Shown in pieces: positions 1-11,274 of a stretch of DNA of 64,000 nucleotides. The first letter of the stretch is position 1. Each line of letters opens with the position of its first letter. This DNA is from Thermus altitudinis (GTDB lineage Bacteria > Deinococcota > Deinococci > Deinococcales > Thermaceae). The stretch spans positions 1 to 64,000 of the forward strand of contig NZ_JAKTNQ010000008.1 in assembly GCF_022760835.1 (NCBI RefSeq). Reading direction: 5' to 3'. Position numbers and translations under genes: made by a program. The notes beneath the pieces were generated by a model, which worked only from the letters and a program-made list of their open reading frames with translations, had not been told where the DNA came from and did no database searches.

Positions 1-1
1 C

Positions 2-118
2 TCTTGTGGTACTCTTCTCCATCGGGACGTGGCCGCGGCAGTGAACATCTTGGTTAAGGCCTGGACGGAGCCTTCGGTGACGGGTTTACACCTGGAGCCG
101 AGAAGCCCCGCTCTTTAG
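2..118 (+). CDS. tnpB: TnpB family RNA-guided nuclease, C-terminal 38 residues (5' end outside window)
   Basis: Frame 2 reads without a stop from the window edge to a TAG at 116-118. It starts SCGTLLHRDVAAAVNIL, which matches the TnpB C-terminus: the second Cys-Gly of the zinc finger followed by the third RuvC motif, R-D-x-x-A-A-x-N-I, whose Asp is catalytic. TnpB proteins are RNA-guided DNA endonucleases that help IS200/IS605 elements persist. The reading frame is intact as far as visible, so the gene could be active. Too short for the ORF caller. Family is clear from the motif; subtype and intactness cannot be judged. Confidence 0.75.
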   Translation, partial: SCGTLLHRDVAAAVNILVKAWTEPSVTGLHLEPRSPAL

Positions 119-125
119 AGCGGGG
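106..125 (+). repeat. Right-end hairpin of the IS element
   Basis: CCCCGCTC (106-113), loop TTTA, GAGCGGGG (118-125): a perfect 8-bp stem. The tnpB stop codon TAG lies across the loop. In IS200/IS605 elements this structure is recognised by TnpA, and the transcript through it forms the scaffold of the TnpB guide RNA (omega/re-RNA). It could also work as a terminator between the two convergent genes. Confidence 0.7.
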
Positions 126-130
126 AGTCG

Positions 131-1465
<1,335 letters not shown>

Positions 1466-1467
1466 TT

Positions 1468-1740
1468 ATGAAAGGAAGTGTTCTTCCGATTTTGAAGTGG
1501 GGGCTTGCGCTGACCCTGGTTATCCTGCTCTTGGCCATTATCCTCATCAACTTCACCTCTAGCCGCGACCTACCGGAGCTGGTCCGGGTCCAGGTGGAGC
1601 GCTATGCGGTGTGCAGCTACTGGTTCTTCGGCTGGCACCTGGCCTCCACGGGCGCCTTTGCCTTTATCTTCCTCCTTTTGGGCTTCCTGGTGGGCCTGGG
1701 GACGGGGTTTTTCCTTAGGCGGGGCGTGGCCAGGGGGTAG
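1468..1740 (+). CDS. Small two-helix membrane protein (LapA/DUF1049-like topology)
   Basis: 90 aa with two hydrophobic segments, about residues 8-28 (WGLALTLVILLLAIILINF) and 60-82 (AFAFIFLLLGFLVGLGTGFF), ending in a basic tail RRGVARG. The short N-terminal helix, an asparagine after it, a polar stretch and a glycine-rich second helix resemble LapA-domain proteins, but the similarity is only of layout and I would not assign a function. TAAGCT lies 6 nt before the ATG, suggesting a leaderless transcript. The gene converges on purF, and the two stop codons are 8 nt apart within a small inverted repeat. Likely a real gene because the ORF keeps hydrophobic periodicity and has a promoter-like start. 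Confidence 0.6.
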   Translation: MKGSVLPILKWGLALTLVILLLAIILINFTSSRDLPELVRVQVERYAVCSYWFFGWHLASTGAFAFIFLLLGFLVGLGTGFFLRRGVARG

Positions 1741-1748
1741 CCCTTTGG

Positions 1749-1751
<3 letters not shown>
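1738..1751. terminator. Small inverted repeat holding both convergent stop codons
   Basis: TAGCC (1738-1742), loop CTTT, GGCTA (1747-1751). The left arm contains the TAG of the small membrane protein, the right arm the TAG of purF on the other strand. The 5-bp stem is weak and there is a short T-run (GGGTTT) only on the plus side, so termination is possible but not strongly supported. Confidence 0.3.
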
Positions 1752-3132
<1,381 letters not shown>

Positions 3133-3140
<8 letters not shown>

Positions 3141-5313
3141 CCAAGACCTCCCTGAGGGGCTTCTTCCAGGCCTCCACCAGGTCCTGCACCCTCCACTCTA
3201 GCACCCCTTCCGGGGTGAGGACCGTGAGGGTCTGCCCCCCGGTTTCCCCCAGCACCCGGTAGGGCAGGCCCAGCTCCTCCAGGCGGAAGGTGGCCTCCTT
3301 GAGGTGTTCTTTGGCCACGGTGAAGAGGATGCGGCTTGGGGCTTCCCCAAAGAGGGCCTTTAGGCCGGGGGTGCGCACCTCCACCGTGGCCCCTAGGCCA
3401 TAGGGGAAGGTCATCTCCGCCAGGGCCACCAAAAACCCCCCTTCCGCCAGGTCGTGGGCGGTGCGGGTGAGGCCCAGGGCGATGAGCTCCCGGATGGCCT
3501 CCTGCACCCTTCTTTCCCGCTCCAGGTCCAGCCGGGGTGGATGGCCCGCCTCGAGGCCCGCAAGCAGGTACAAGACCTCGCTGCCCCCAAACTCTCCCCC
3601 TTCCTCCCCCAGGAGGACGATCACCTCTCCGGGGCGGCGGAAGCCCATCTCCGCCCGCCTCCTCACGTCCAAGACCCCCACCACCCCCACCATGGCCGTG
3701 GGGGGGATGCGCCGGCCCCCGCTTTCGTTGTAGAGGGAGACGTTCCCGGAAACCACCGGCACCCCCAGGGCCTCGCTGGCCTCGCGGAGGCCGGCGATGG
3801 TTTCCTGAAGCTCGTGGTACCCTTCTGGGGTCTCCGGGCTTCCCAGGTTGAGGCCGTCGGTGTAAGCCAAAGGCCTTGCCCCCACCACGCTCACGTTGCG
3901 GCAGGCCTCGGCCAGGGCGTGCATGGCCCCAAGCCGGGGATGGAGGCGGCTATACCGGGGGTTCTGGTCCACCTTGGCGGCCACGGCCAGGTGGGTGCCC
4001 TTGATCCAGAGGACCGCCGCATCCCCCTTGCCCGGCACCAGGGCGGTGCGGGTTCCCACCTGGTGGTCGTAGCGCTCGTAGACCGCCTCCCGGCTCGCCA
4101 GGTTGGGGGAGGCGAGGAGCCGGGGGAGGACCTCCTGGGGATCGGCGGTGAGGGGGGGAAGGGGCGTTTCCCGGAGCCTTTGGATCTCCGGGTCCTCCCT
4201 TCCTATGCGCACGTAGGTGGGGGCCTCGGCCAGGGCCTCGGTGGGGACTTCCGCCACCACCTCGCCCCGGTAGAGGACGCGGAAGACCCTTTCCGGGATG
4301 GTCCGGGCCACGGGCACGCAGTCCAGGCCCCACTTCTTAAAGATCTCCTCCAGCTCCTTTTCCTTGCCCTCCTTGGGCACCAGGACCATGCGCTCCTGGC
4401 TTTCGGAGAGGAGGAGTTCTATGGGCCCCATATCCCTTTCCCGGGTGGGGACGCGGTCCAGGTCCAGCTCCACCCCCAGGCCCGACTTGTGGGCCAGCTC
4501 CGAGAGGCTGCTGGTGAGCCCTGCGGCCCCCATGTCCTGGACGCCTTCCACCAGGTCCTTCTCAATGGCCTCCAGGGTGGCCTCCATGAGAAGCTTCCCC
4601 AAAAAGGGGTCCCCCACCTGGACCGCCGGCCGGTCCTCCTCCTTGTCCGCGGCCAGCTCCCGGCTGGCGAAGGCGGCCCCCCCGATCCCGTCCCTTCCCG
4701 TCTTGGCCCCCGCATAGTAGATGGGCCGGCCCAGGGAGGCCTGGCTCCGCCTAAGGTGCTCCTCCCGGAGAAGCCCCAGGCACATGGCGTTCACCAGGGG
4801 GTTTTCCCGGTAGCCCTCGTGGAAGTAGAGGTCCCCGCCCACCGTGGGCACCCCGATGGCGTTGCCATAGTGGGCGATGCCGGAAACCACCCCTTTGAGG
4901 AGGTAGCGGCTACGGGGATCCTCCGGGGGACCAAAGCGCAAGGAGTCCAAAAGGGCGATGGGCCGGGCCCCCATGCTCATGATGTCCCGGATGATCCCTC
5001 CCACCCCGGTGGCAGCTCCCTGGAATGGTTCCACTGCGGAGGGGTGGTTATGGCTTTCTATCTTGAAGGCCACGGCGAAGCCTTCCCCGATGCGCACCAC
5101 GCCGGCGTTTTCCCCGGGGCCTTGGAGAACCGCCTCCCCCTCCTTGGGAAGCTGCTTCAGGAGGGGCCGGGAGTTCTTGTAGGCGCAGTGCTCGCTCCAC
5201 ATCACCTTGAAGAGGAAGAGCTCCACCTGGTTGGGCTCCCGCCCAAGCCGCTTCACCATTTCCCGGTACTCGGTTTCCGGGATGCCGATTTCCTGGGCCA
5301 GGGTCTCCATCAC
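3133..5313 (-). CDS. purL: Phosphoribosylformylglycinamidine synthase large subunit PurL
   Basis: ATP-dependent amidotransferase subunit making FGAM from FGAR with ammonia channelled from PurQ, with PurS as the third partner. At 726 aa it is the small-type PurL, consistent with separate purS and purQ genes just upstream. Two AIRS-like halves are visible: the N-terminal half with [17 protein letters not shown] near residue 90 and a second half from about 420 onward with [10 protein letters not shown]. The start ATG overlaps the stop of the HAD gene by 4 bp (ATGA), and the end overlaps purF by 8 bp. Nothing unusual in the coding sequence. Confidence 0.96.
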
Positions 5314-6023
5314 TGGAGAAGGGGAAGGAGTTCCCGGTGGCTTTTCACCTTGGCGGTGGGCTTGACCTCCCCATTCACCTCCCTTAAGCCCACGTACTGG
5401 ACCGCCCAGGGGTAGCCGGTGGCGAAGGCCCCTTTGATGTCCGTCTGGGGCAGATCCCCCACGTGCAGGGCTTCCTCCGGGGGGATGCCTAGGGCCTCGA
5501 GGGCCACCTTAAAAGCTTCAGGCCGGGGCTTTACGTACCCGGTTTCGTCGGAGAAGCTGTAGGCCTGGAAGACGTCCAGCCCCTGCCGCCTTAGGTGCTC
5601 CCGGATGAGGCGGCCCGGGGTGAGGCCGGTGTCGGAAACCAAGGCCAGGGGGTACCTGCGGGCCAGCTCCTTCAAGACCTCTACTCCCGGAAGGGGCTCC
5701 AGGTCCACCAAAAGGGAGCTTTCCTCCAGCTTCCTGGCAGTTATGGCGATGAGCCCAGGGTCGTGGGGGGCCCCAAGGAGAGCGAAGATGCGGGCCACCC
5801 GGTCGTATACGGACATGTGCTCCCCGGCCTTCCACGCTTCCTCAAAGGCGATGGCCGCCTGCCGGTAGGCCTCCCGCACCTCGTGCTCCTCCGCCGGATG
5901 CCCAGCCTCGGAAAGAGCGTCCAGAAGGATCTCGTACCGGGCGGGCATGACCTTTTCCAAAAACGCCTTTCCCTCGGTGAAGAGGGTGCCCCAGAAGTCA
6001 AAGGTGATGGCCTTGGGTTTCAT
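5310..6023 (-). CDS. HAD-superfamily hydrolase embedded in the purine operon
   Basis: 237-aa HAD subfamily IA protein: motif [11 protein letters not shown] (D9), motif [10 protein letters not shown], the motif III lysine in VKPRPEAF, and motif [11 protein letters not shown]. The second aspartate of the usual DxD motif I is replaced by Trp, as in haloacid-dehalogenase-type members, so simple phosphatase activity is uncertain. Its 4-bp overlaps with purQ (upstream) and purL (downstream) show it is translationally coupled within the operon, which suggests a role tied to purine flux, for example removal of a phosphorylated intermediate or damaged metabolite. The substrate cannot be read from the sequence. 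Confidence 0.88.
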   Translation of the reverse strand: MKPKAITFDFWGTLFTEGKAFLEKVMPARYEILLDALSEAGHPAEEHEVREAYRQAAIAFEEAWKAGEHMSVYDRVARIFALLGAPHDPGLIAITARKLEESSLLVDLEPLPGVEVLKELARRYPLALVSDTGLTPGRLIREHLRRQGLDVFQAYSFSDETGYVKPRPEAFKVALEALGIPPEEALHVGDLPQTDIKGAFATGYPWAVQYVGLREVNGEVKPTAKVKSHRELLPLLQ

Positions 6024-6703
6024 GCCGTTACCTCCTCTAAAAGACCTAAGAACAAGGGGAGCCCATCCGTACCGCCCAAAACCTCATCCACCGCCCGCTC
6101 GGGGTGGGGCATCATCCCCAGGACGTTGCCCCTTTCGTTGGTGATGCCGGCGATGTCGTTTAGGCTTCCGTTAGGGTTGTAATCCGCTTCCCCCCTTAAG
6201 GGGGCGTAGCGGAAGACCACCAGGCCTTCTCCCTCCAGCCGGGCCAGGGTTTCCGCATCCGCATAGTAGCGGCCCTCGGCGTGGGCGATGGGAAGCCTAA
6301 GCACCTGCCCCTTCTGGTAGAGGCGGGTGAAGGGGAGGTCCGTGCGCTCCACCCGCACCCCCACCTCCTTGCAGGTGAAGTGCAGGTTCAGGTTGGCCAG
6401 AAGGGCCCCGGGGAGGATCCCGGCCTCGGTGAGCACCTGGAAGCCGTTGCAGACCCCGAGCACCCAGCGGCCCTCCCGGGCAAAGCGCTTAACCTCCTCC
6501 ATCACTGGGCTTTTGGCCGCCAGGGCCCCGGCCCTCAGGTAGTCCCCGTAGCTGAAGCCTCCCGGCAGGAAGACCCCGTCAAAGCCCTTTAGGCTGGTCT
6601 CCGTGTGCCAGACGTATTCCGCCTTTATGCCCGCCTTCTCCAAGGCGAAGCGGGCGTCCTCGTCGCAGTTGGAGCCGGGAAAGCGGACGATGGCCCACTT
6701 CAT
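6020..6703 (-). CDS. purQ: Phosphoribosylformylglycinamidine synthase glutaminase subunit PurQ
   Basis: Class I glutamine amidotransferase subunit (227 aa) that hydrolyses glutamine and passes ammonia to PurL. Nucleophile Cys lies in [11 protein letters not shown] near residue 87; the His-x-Glu pair is in MMPHPERAV near the C-terminus. Opening residues [16 protein letters not shown] are family-typical. Overlaps purS and the HAD gene by 4 bp on each side, indicating coupled translation. Confidence 0.96.
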   Translation of the reverse strand: MKWAIVRFPGSNCDEDARFALEKAGIKAEYVWHTETSLKGFDGVFLPGGFSYGDYLRAGALAAKSPVMEEVKRFAREGRWVLGVCNGFQVLTEAGILPGALLANLNLHFTCKEVGVRVERTDLPFTRLYQKGQVLRLPIAHAEGRYYADAETLARLEGEGLVVFRYAPLRGEADYNPNGSLNDIAGITNERGNVLGMMPHPERAVDEVLGGTDGLPLFLGLLEEVTA

Positions 6704-6954
6704 GGGAGTTCCTTTAGGGCCTCGAGGGTATAGACCTCCATCACCGGGTTGGTGAGGAGTCTTCCCATGGCCTTAGCCCTTTCCTCCGCCTCCAGGAGGG
6801 TTTCCGCGGGGAAGACAATCTCCAAAACCTTCCCCACCCGCACCGACTCCACGGGATGGCCCAGGTCCTGCAAGACCCCTTCCACCGCCCGGCCTTGCGG
6901 GTCCAGGATGCCGTCTTTCAGCTCAATGAGCAAAGTAGCCTGGTACCTGGGCAT
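6700..6954 (-). CDS. purS: Phosphoribosylformylglycinamidine synthase subunit PurS
   Basis: 84-aa PurS, the small subunit that bridges PurL and PurQ in the FGAM synthase complex. I start it at the ATG giving [21 protein letters not shown], matching the family N-terminus; the longer open frame up to 7065 overlaps purC out of frame and is not protein-like. Signature features are the [14 protein letters not shown] segment and the C-terminal [11 protein letters not shown]. The start lies 2 nt after the purC stop, and the stop overlaps purQ by 4 bp. Confidence 0.93.
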   Translation of the reverse strand: MPRYQATLLIELKDGILDPQGRAVEGVLQDLGHPVESVRVGKVLEIVFPAETLLEAEERAKAMGRLLTNPVMEVYTLEALKELP

Positions 6955-6956
6955 GG

Positions 6957-7652
6957 CTACACCTCTAGCACCCGCCTGAGGACCTCCTGGTAGGCCTCCT
7001 CCACACCCCCCAGGTCCTTGCGGAAGCGGTCCTTGTCCATGGGCTCCCCTGTCTTCTGGTCCCATAGGCGCATGGTGTCGGGGGAGATCTCGTCGGCCAG
7101 GAGGATCTCCCCATCCCGTTTCCCGAACTCCAGCTTGAAGTCCACCAGGTCCAGCCCCCTTTGGGCGAAGAAGGTCCGCAATAGCTCCCCCACCTTCAGG
7201 GTGGTGGCCCTCACCTGGGCAAGCTCCTCCTCCCTGGCCAGGCCCAGGGCCAGGATGGCCTCAGGGCAGATCAGGGGGTCGCCCAGGGGGTCGCTCTTAA
7301 GGGAGAACTCCACCAAGGGGGTCTTTAGGGGGGTGCCCTCCTTTACCCCGTAGCGCTTGGCGAAGCTCCCCGCTGCCCGGAAGCGGAGGATGATCTCTAA
7401 GGGAAGGATCTCCACCCTTAAGACCCGCATCTCCCGGTCGGAAAGTTCCTCCAGGAAGTGGGTCTTTACCCCATGGGCCTCCAGGTAGCGGAAGAGGGCA
7501 GCCGAAACCTTGTTGTTCACCACCCCTTTCCCAGGGATGATCCCCCGCTTTTGCGCATTGAAGGCCGTGGCCTCGTCCTTGAAGTAGACCCGAAGGGTGT
7601 CTGGCCCTTCGGGGTAGAGGATTTTTGCCTTCCCCTCGTATAGCTTTTCCAT
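6957..7652 (-). CDS. purC: Phosphoribosylaminoimidazole-succinocarboxamide synthase (SAICAR synthetase)
   Basis: 231 aa; condenses CAIR with aspartate using ATP. Recognisable by the opening MEKLYEGKAKILYP (ATP-binding GKAK), the VEILPLEIILRFRAAGSFAKR segment near 85-105 (cut here to key residues R, G-S), and LADEISPDTMRLWD near residue 190. It is the first gene of the purine operon and is preceded by a GGAGG ribosome-binding site 4 nt from the ATG, with a short leader and a TAAAAT -10 candidate at 7691-7696. Full length for the family. Confidence 0.96.
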   Translation of the reverse strand: MEKLYEGKAKILYPEGPDTLRVYFKDEATAFNAQKRGIIPGKGVVNNKVSAALFRYLEAHGVKTHFLEELSDREMRVLRVEILPLEIILRFRAAGSFAKRYGVKEGTPLKTPLVEFSLKSDPLGDPLICPEAILALGLAREEELAQVRATTLKVGELLRTFFAQRGLDLVDFKLEFGKRDGEILLADEISPDTMRLWDQKTGEPMDKDRFRKDLGGVEEAYQEVLRRVLEV

Positions 7653-8049
7653 GTGCCTCCAGTTTGGGACCCCCGTCCCGTCTGGCCTTCATTTTAAGCC
7701 CAAGGGATGCCAGAATCGGGAAGGCCTGGCCCCACCCCTGGACCTTTTGCGTCCTGTAGGGGGGAGGAAGCTTTAGCTCCTTTGGGAGCGGAATCCCGGC
7801 TGTCCGTTTGGGGGGGTTGCCGGAGGGGAGGCTTGGGGTGGGTTCCTGGGAAGGGCAAAGCGGCCAGCGGGGCCATCCCGTCCCCTGACACCTCTTGGGT
7901 TGAAGGGGGGCGCGGGGAAGCCTTGTCGGAGGAGGAAAGGGAAGGCTATTCCTCTGGACCCGGAGCTTCCCGGACCTGCCCTCCGCCTACCCCCTTGGGG
8001 CAGGGTTTTCCCCGGAGGCCTGCTTCCCGCCTCCACCCAGGCGCTCCCG
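7653..8049. other. 397-bp gene-free region between purB and purC
   Basis: Two long open frames cross this stretch, one on each strand, but their Pro/Gly/Arg-rich translations look like GC-driven noise. On the purC side a minus-strand TAAAAT (7691-7696), a small leader hairpin GGGAC-CCCC-GTCCC (7666-7679 on the plus strand) and the purC ribosome-binding site are visible. Further up there is a GCTCC-TTTG-GGAGC repeat near 7777-7790. I see no riboswitch, RNA gene or clear terminator for purB. The position upstream of the purine operon makes it the natural place for purine-responsive control. Confidence 0.5.
7691..7696 (-). promoter_or_regulatory. Candidate -10 of the purC operon
   Basis: TAAAAT on the minus strand, about 39 nt before the purC ATG, giving a leader of roughly 32 nt with a GGAGG site. 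No good -35 is seen at 16-18 bp, so confidence is limited. Confidence 0.35.
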
Positions 8050-9360
8050 TTAGAGCCCAAAGCGGGCGTAGATGGCGTCCACGTGCTTGAGGAAGGGGGC
8101 CGGGTCAAAGAGGGCCCTTAGCCTTTCCCCCTCGAGGGGATTGTCCGGGTCCTTTTCCAAAAGCTCGGCGAAGCTTTGCCCCTCCTCCCAGCTCCTTAGG
8201 GCATTGCGCTGCACGATGGCGTAGGCCTTGTCCCGAGGGAGGCCCTCCGCGATGAGGGCGTTCAGCACCTGCTGGGAGTAGACCAGGCCCCGGGTGAGGT
8301 CCAGGTTCCTTTTCAGGTTTTCTTCAAAGACCACCAGGCCCTTCAGGATTCCCCGAAGCCGCCTTAGGGCGTAATGGCCGGCGGTGGTGGCGTCGGGGAG
8401 GACCACCCGCTCCACCGAGGAGTGGGAGATGTCCCGCTCGTGCCACAAGGCGATGTTTTCCAGGGCTGGTCCCAGGTAGCCCCTTAGGAGCCTCGCCATC
8501 CCGGTGAGGTTTTCCAGGCCCACAGGGTTTTTCTTGTGGGGCATGCTGGAGCTTCCCGTCTGCCCTTCCCTAAAGGGTTCCTGGACTTCCAGGACCTCTG
8601 TGCGCTGCAGGTGCCTTAGCTCCACCGCCACCCGCTCCAGGTTCCCTCCCAGGATGGCCAAAGCGGCCAGGGCCTCGGCGTGCCGGTCCCGGGGCACCAC
8701 CTGGGTGGAGAGGGGTTCGGGGCTGAGGCCAAGCCGCCGGGCCACATGGGCCTCCACCTCTGGGGGCACGTGGGCGTAGTTGCCCACCGAGCCCGAGAGC
8801 ATGGCCACGCCCATGGTCTTCTGGGCCCGCTTTAGCCTTTCCTCGTCCCTCTGAAAAGCGGCGTAGAAGCTCAGGAAACGGAGGCCGAAGCTGGTGGGCT
8901 CGGCATGGACCCCGTGGGTGCGGGCAATGGCGGGGGTGTGCTTGTACTGGAGGGCTAGCCGCTTGAGCTCCTCCTGCACCCCGGCCAGCTCCTCAAGGAT
9001 CAGGTCCAAGGCCTTCACCAGAAGGGCGTTTTGTGCCGTGTCCACGATGTCCGAGCTGGTGAGGCCCAGGTGCAGGTAGCGCCCCACCTCCTCGTCCCCG
9101 GTCCACTCCACCAGGGCCCGGGTGAAGGCCACCAGGTCGTGGCGGGTCACCTCCTCCAGCTCCGCCACCCTCTGGGCGAAGCGGGCGTCCAGGGGGTGCG
9201 CCTCCAGGTGGCGCAAAAGCCTTTGGGCAAGGCCCTGGGGCACCTGGCCCAGGGCCTCCCAGGCCTCGAGGGCATAGGCCTCCACCAAAGCCCACATGCG
9301 GTAGCGGTTTTCCTCCGACCACAGCCCGGCCATCTCTGGGGTCTGGTAACGGGGGACCAT
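8050..9360 (-). CDS. purB: Adenylosuccinate lyase
   Basis: Fumarase-superfamily enzyme acting twice in purine synthesis (SAICAR to AICAR, adenylosuccinate to AMP). 436 aa, the short bacterial type. The signature loop GSSSMPHKKNPVGLENL near residue 265, the TSSDIVDT segment near 103 and the catalytic-His region RTHGVHAEPTSFG near 146 are all present. It lies upstream of purC but 397 bp away and probably has its own transcript. Start ATG gives MVPRYQTPEMAGLWSEE, family-typical. Confidence 0.96.
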   Translation of the reverse strand: MVPRYQTPEMAGLWSEENRYRMWALVEAYALEAWEALGQVPQGLAQRLLRHLEAHPLDARFAQRVAELEEVTRHDLVAFTRALVEWTGDEEVGRYLHLGLTSSDIVDTAQNALLVKALDLILEELAGVQEELKRLALQYKHTPAIARTHGVHAEPTSFGLRFLSFYAAFQRDEERLKRAQKTMGVAMLSGSVGNYAHVPPEVEAHVARRLGLSPEPLSTQVVPRDRHAEALAALAILGGNLERVAVELRHLQRTEVLEVQEPFREGQTGSSSMPHKKNPVGLENLTGMARLLRGYLGPALENIALWHERDISHSSVERVVLPDATTAGHYALRRLRGILKGLVVFEENLKRNLDLTRGLVYSQQVLNALIAEGLPRDKAYAIVQRNALRSWEEGQSFAELLEKDPDNPLEGERLRALFDPAPFLKHVDAIYARFGL

Positions 9361-9535
9361 GCCTTAAGGGTACTAAAGGGTTGTGGTTCCCGCACCCTAT
9401 AGCGGGCTTCCCCAGCGGCCACCCCCAAGCTTTGGGCCAGGGCCGGGACCCGTAAGCGTAGGAAGAGTGCCCACCTACCCCCTTTAGGGTCCCATTGAAA
9501 GGGGCCTGGAGGGGGGCTGGGTATAGACTGGGACC

Positions 9536-10195
9536 ATGGTCCAGGCGGTTTTCTTTGATGTGGGCAACACCTTAATCCTGGCAAGCCCCCGGTTTTGGCT
9601 GCTGCCCTTTTTACAGGAAAGGGGGCTAAAGCCCAGGAAGGACCCCAAGGGGGCGGCCTTGGCGGCCTTTCGCTTTTACGAGGAACACCATTTGGAAGCC
9701 CGCGACCTGGAGACCGCCTTGGGGCTTTGGCGGGAGTTCCACCGCAGGCTCTTTACGGGGATGGGCCTCGAGGAGCACGCCGAGGCCCTGAGCCGGGAGT
9801 TGGTGGAAAACTGGAAAGATCCCCGTTTTTGGCCCCTAACCCCGGGGGCTAAGGAAACATTGCAAGCGCTACGGGAGCGGGGTTATGCCCTGGCGGTGGT
9901 CTCCAACTGGGATGCCACCTTGCCGGAGATCCTGGAGGTGGTGGGCCTAAGGCCCTACTTTCAGCACCTTTCCGTAAGCGCCCTCTCCGGGGTGGCCAAG
10001 CCCGATCCCAGGCTCTTCCAGGAAGCCCTTTCGGCCCTGGGGGTTAGGCCGGAGGAAGCCCTGCACGTGGGGGATTCGGAGGCGGATGTGGCCGGGGCCA
10101 GGGGAGCTGGGGTTAAGCCTCTCCTCTTTGATCCCCTGGGGGAGAACCCAGAGGCCCTCCATCGTCTGGAAGGGGTGCTAGACTACCTGCCATGA
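9536..10195 (+). CDS. HAD-superfamily hydrolase (subfamily IA)
   Basis: 219 aa. Motif I is VFFDVGNTLI (D8, second Asp replaced by Gly), motif II VVSNWD near residue 121, the motif III lysine in VAKPDPRLF, motif IV HVGDSEADVAGARGAG. A helical cap lies between residues 20 and 95. First gene of a run leading into hemD and hemA, overlapping the CMD-like gene by 4 bp. TAGACT lies 6 nt before the ATG, suggesting a leaderless mRNA. The substrate is unknown; association with heme genes may be only operonic. Confidence 0.86.
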   Translation: MVQAVFFDVGNTLILASPRFWLLPFLQERGLKPRKDPKGAALAAFRFYEEHHLEARDLETALGLWREFHRRLFTGMGLEEHAEALSRELVENWKDPRFWPLTPGAKETLQALRERGYALAVVSNWDATLPEILEVVGLRPYFQHLSVSALSGVAKPDPRLFQEALSALGVRPEEALHVGDSEADVAGARGAGVKPLLFDPLGENPEALHRLEGVLDYLP

Positions 10196-10557
10196 GCGTG
10201 CGGCGGGCCATCTGGGGGGAGAAGGAGGAGGCCATAGAAAAGGCCCTCAAGGAGGTGGACGAGGACCTTTTCCGCTACATCCGCGATTTCGCCTACGAGG
10301 AGGTTCTGGCCCGGCCGGGGTTGGACCTCAAGACCCGGGAGCTTCTGGCCATCACCGCCCTCATCGCCTTGGGTAGCCCCAAGGAGCTGGCCACCCATCT
10401 GGAGGGGGCCTTGCGGGTGGGGGCCAAGGAGGAGGAGGTGCGGGAGGCCATCCTGCAGGCCGCCATTTTCCTGGGGTTCCCCCAGGCCCTGGCGGCCATG
10501 AAGCTTTTCCATAAGGTGCTGAAGGGCCGTGGTCCTGCTCACCCGGGGGAAGGATAG
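10192..10557 (+). CDS. Carboxymuconolactone decarboxylase-like (AhpD-fold) protein
   Basis: 121-aa all-helical protein with the CMD-family pattern: LDLKTRELLAITALIALG near residues 43-60, then H at 66 in LATHLEGAL, then EEEVREAILQAAIFLGFPQALAAM. The CxxC pair that gives AhpD its peroxidase activity is absent (no cysteine at all), so it is more like the non-redox members. The start overlaps the HAD stop (ATGA), and its 3' end overlaps hemD by 29 bp. Function unknown beyond the family. Confidence 0.82.
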   Translation: MSVRRAIWGEKEEAIEKALKEVDEDLFRYIRDFAYEEVLARPGLDLKTRELLAITALIALGSPKELATHLEGALRVGAKEEEVREAILQAAIFLGFPQALAAMKLFHKVLKGRGPAHPGEG

Positions 10558-11203
10558 GGCGCTTTTAGAAAGGCTCCGCGCCTTAGGGGTGGAGGCGGCG
10601 GAGGTGGCCCTTTTGGAACAGGTGGACCTGCCGGGTCTTGAGGCACTTCCCGGGAGGCTTCTTAGGGCCGACTGGGTGGCGGTTACCTCCAAGGAGGGGG
10701 CAAAGCGGCTTCTTTGGGCTTGGGAAAGCGTGGGGAGGCCTCTGCTGAAGGTGGCGGCGGTGGGGGAGGGGACGGGGGAGGTGTTGCGCCAGGGGGGGCT
10801 CACCCCGGCCTACACCTCCCCCCGGGCCACGGCCCGGGACCTGGCCCTGGGGTTCCCCCAGGCGGAAAGGGTGCTTTTTGTGGCCGGGGACCTGGCGGGG
10901 AAGGACCTCGAGGAAGGCCTGAGGGCCCGAGGGGTGGAGGTGGAAAGACTGGAGGTCTACGCCACCCGGGAGCGGGCCCTGGCCCCAAAGGAGGTGGCCC
11001 TTTTGCCAAAGGCCCAGGTGGTGGCCTTTTTCAGCCCAAGCGGCGTCCGGGCCTATGCCCGTTGGACCGAGAGGCGACCCAAGGCGGCTTGCATTGGCCC
11101 CAGCACCGCCAAGGAGGCCCGGGCCTGGGGCTTCCCCGTGGTGGAGGCCAAGGAGCCGGGCCTCGAGGGCCTCTTCCAGGCCATCCTGCGGGCGCTCCCA
11201 TAG
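10529..11203 (+). CDS. hemD: Uroporphyrinogen-III synthase
   Basis: Cyclises hydroxymethylbilane to uroporphyrinogen III. 224 aa starting at GTG (MVLLTRGKDRALLERL). HemD sequences are poorly conserved; the two-lobed fold is suggested by the N-terminal LLTRGKD, the WVAVTSKEGAKRLL segment near 50, the AVGEGTGEVLR element near 79, LFVAGDLAGKDLEEGL near 115, and the C-terminal VAFFSPSGVRAYARW and CIGPSTAKEARAWG motifs. Its position directly upstream of hemA supports the call. Confidence 0.9.
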   Translation: MVLLTRGKDRALLERLRALGVEAAEVALLEQVDLPGLEALPGRLLRADWVAVTSKEGAKRLLWAWESVGRPLLKVAAVGEGTGEVLRQGGLTPAYTSPRATARDLALGFPQAERVLFVAGDLAGKDLEEGLRARGVEVERLEVYATRERALAPKEVALLPKAQVVAFFSPSGVRAYARWTERRPKAACIGPSTAKEARAWGFPVVEAKEPGLEGLFQAILRALP

Positions 11204-11235
11204 GATTTCGGTTAAGGCTTGTTCCCAAGCAGGTT

Positions 11236-11263
11236 TTGTGCCCCTGTGCGGGTGGCGTATACT
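11236..11263 (+). promoter_or_regulatory. Promoter of hemA
   Basis: TTGTGC (11236-11241), 16-bp spacer, TATACT (11258-11263). The start site would be about 11270, leaving a leader of only about 5 nt before the hemA ATG at 11275. This suggests hemA can be transcribed independently of the upstream genes. Confidence 0.6.
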
Positions 11264-11274
11264 GACGGAAGCCT

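Noticed and set aside
3454-5415. 653-codon plus-strand open frame opposite purL
   Set aside because: It is the antisense shadow of purL in a GC-rich genome: Pro/Gly/His-rich, no start signal, no domains.
7707-8108. Open frames on both strands in the purB-purC gap
   Set aside because: Composition is Pro/Gly/Arg-rich with no family pattern, no ribosome-binding site, and both strands are open, as expected by chance at this GC content.
10293-10803. Minus-strand frame over the CMD-like and hemD genes
   Set aside because: Shadow of two well-supported genes; its protein lacks domains and hydrophobic pattern.
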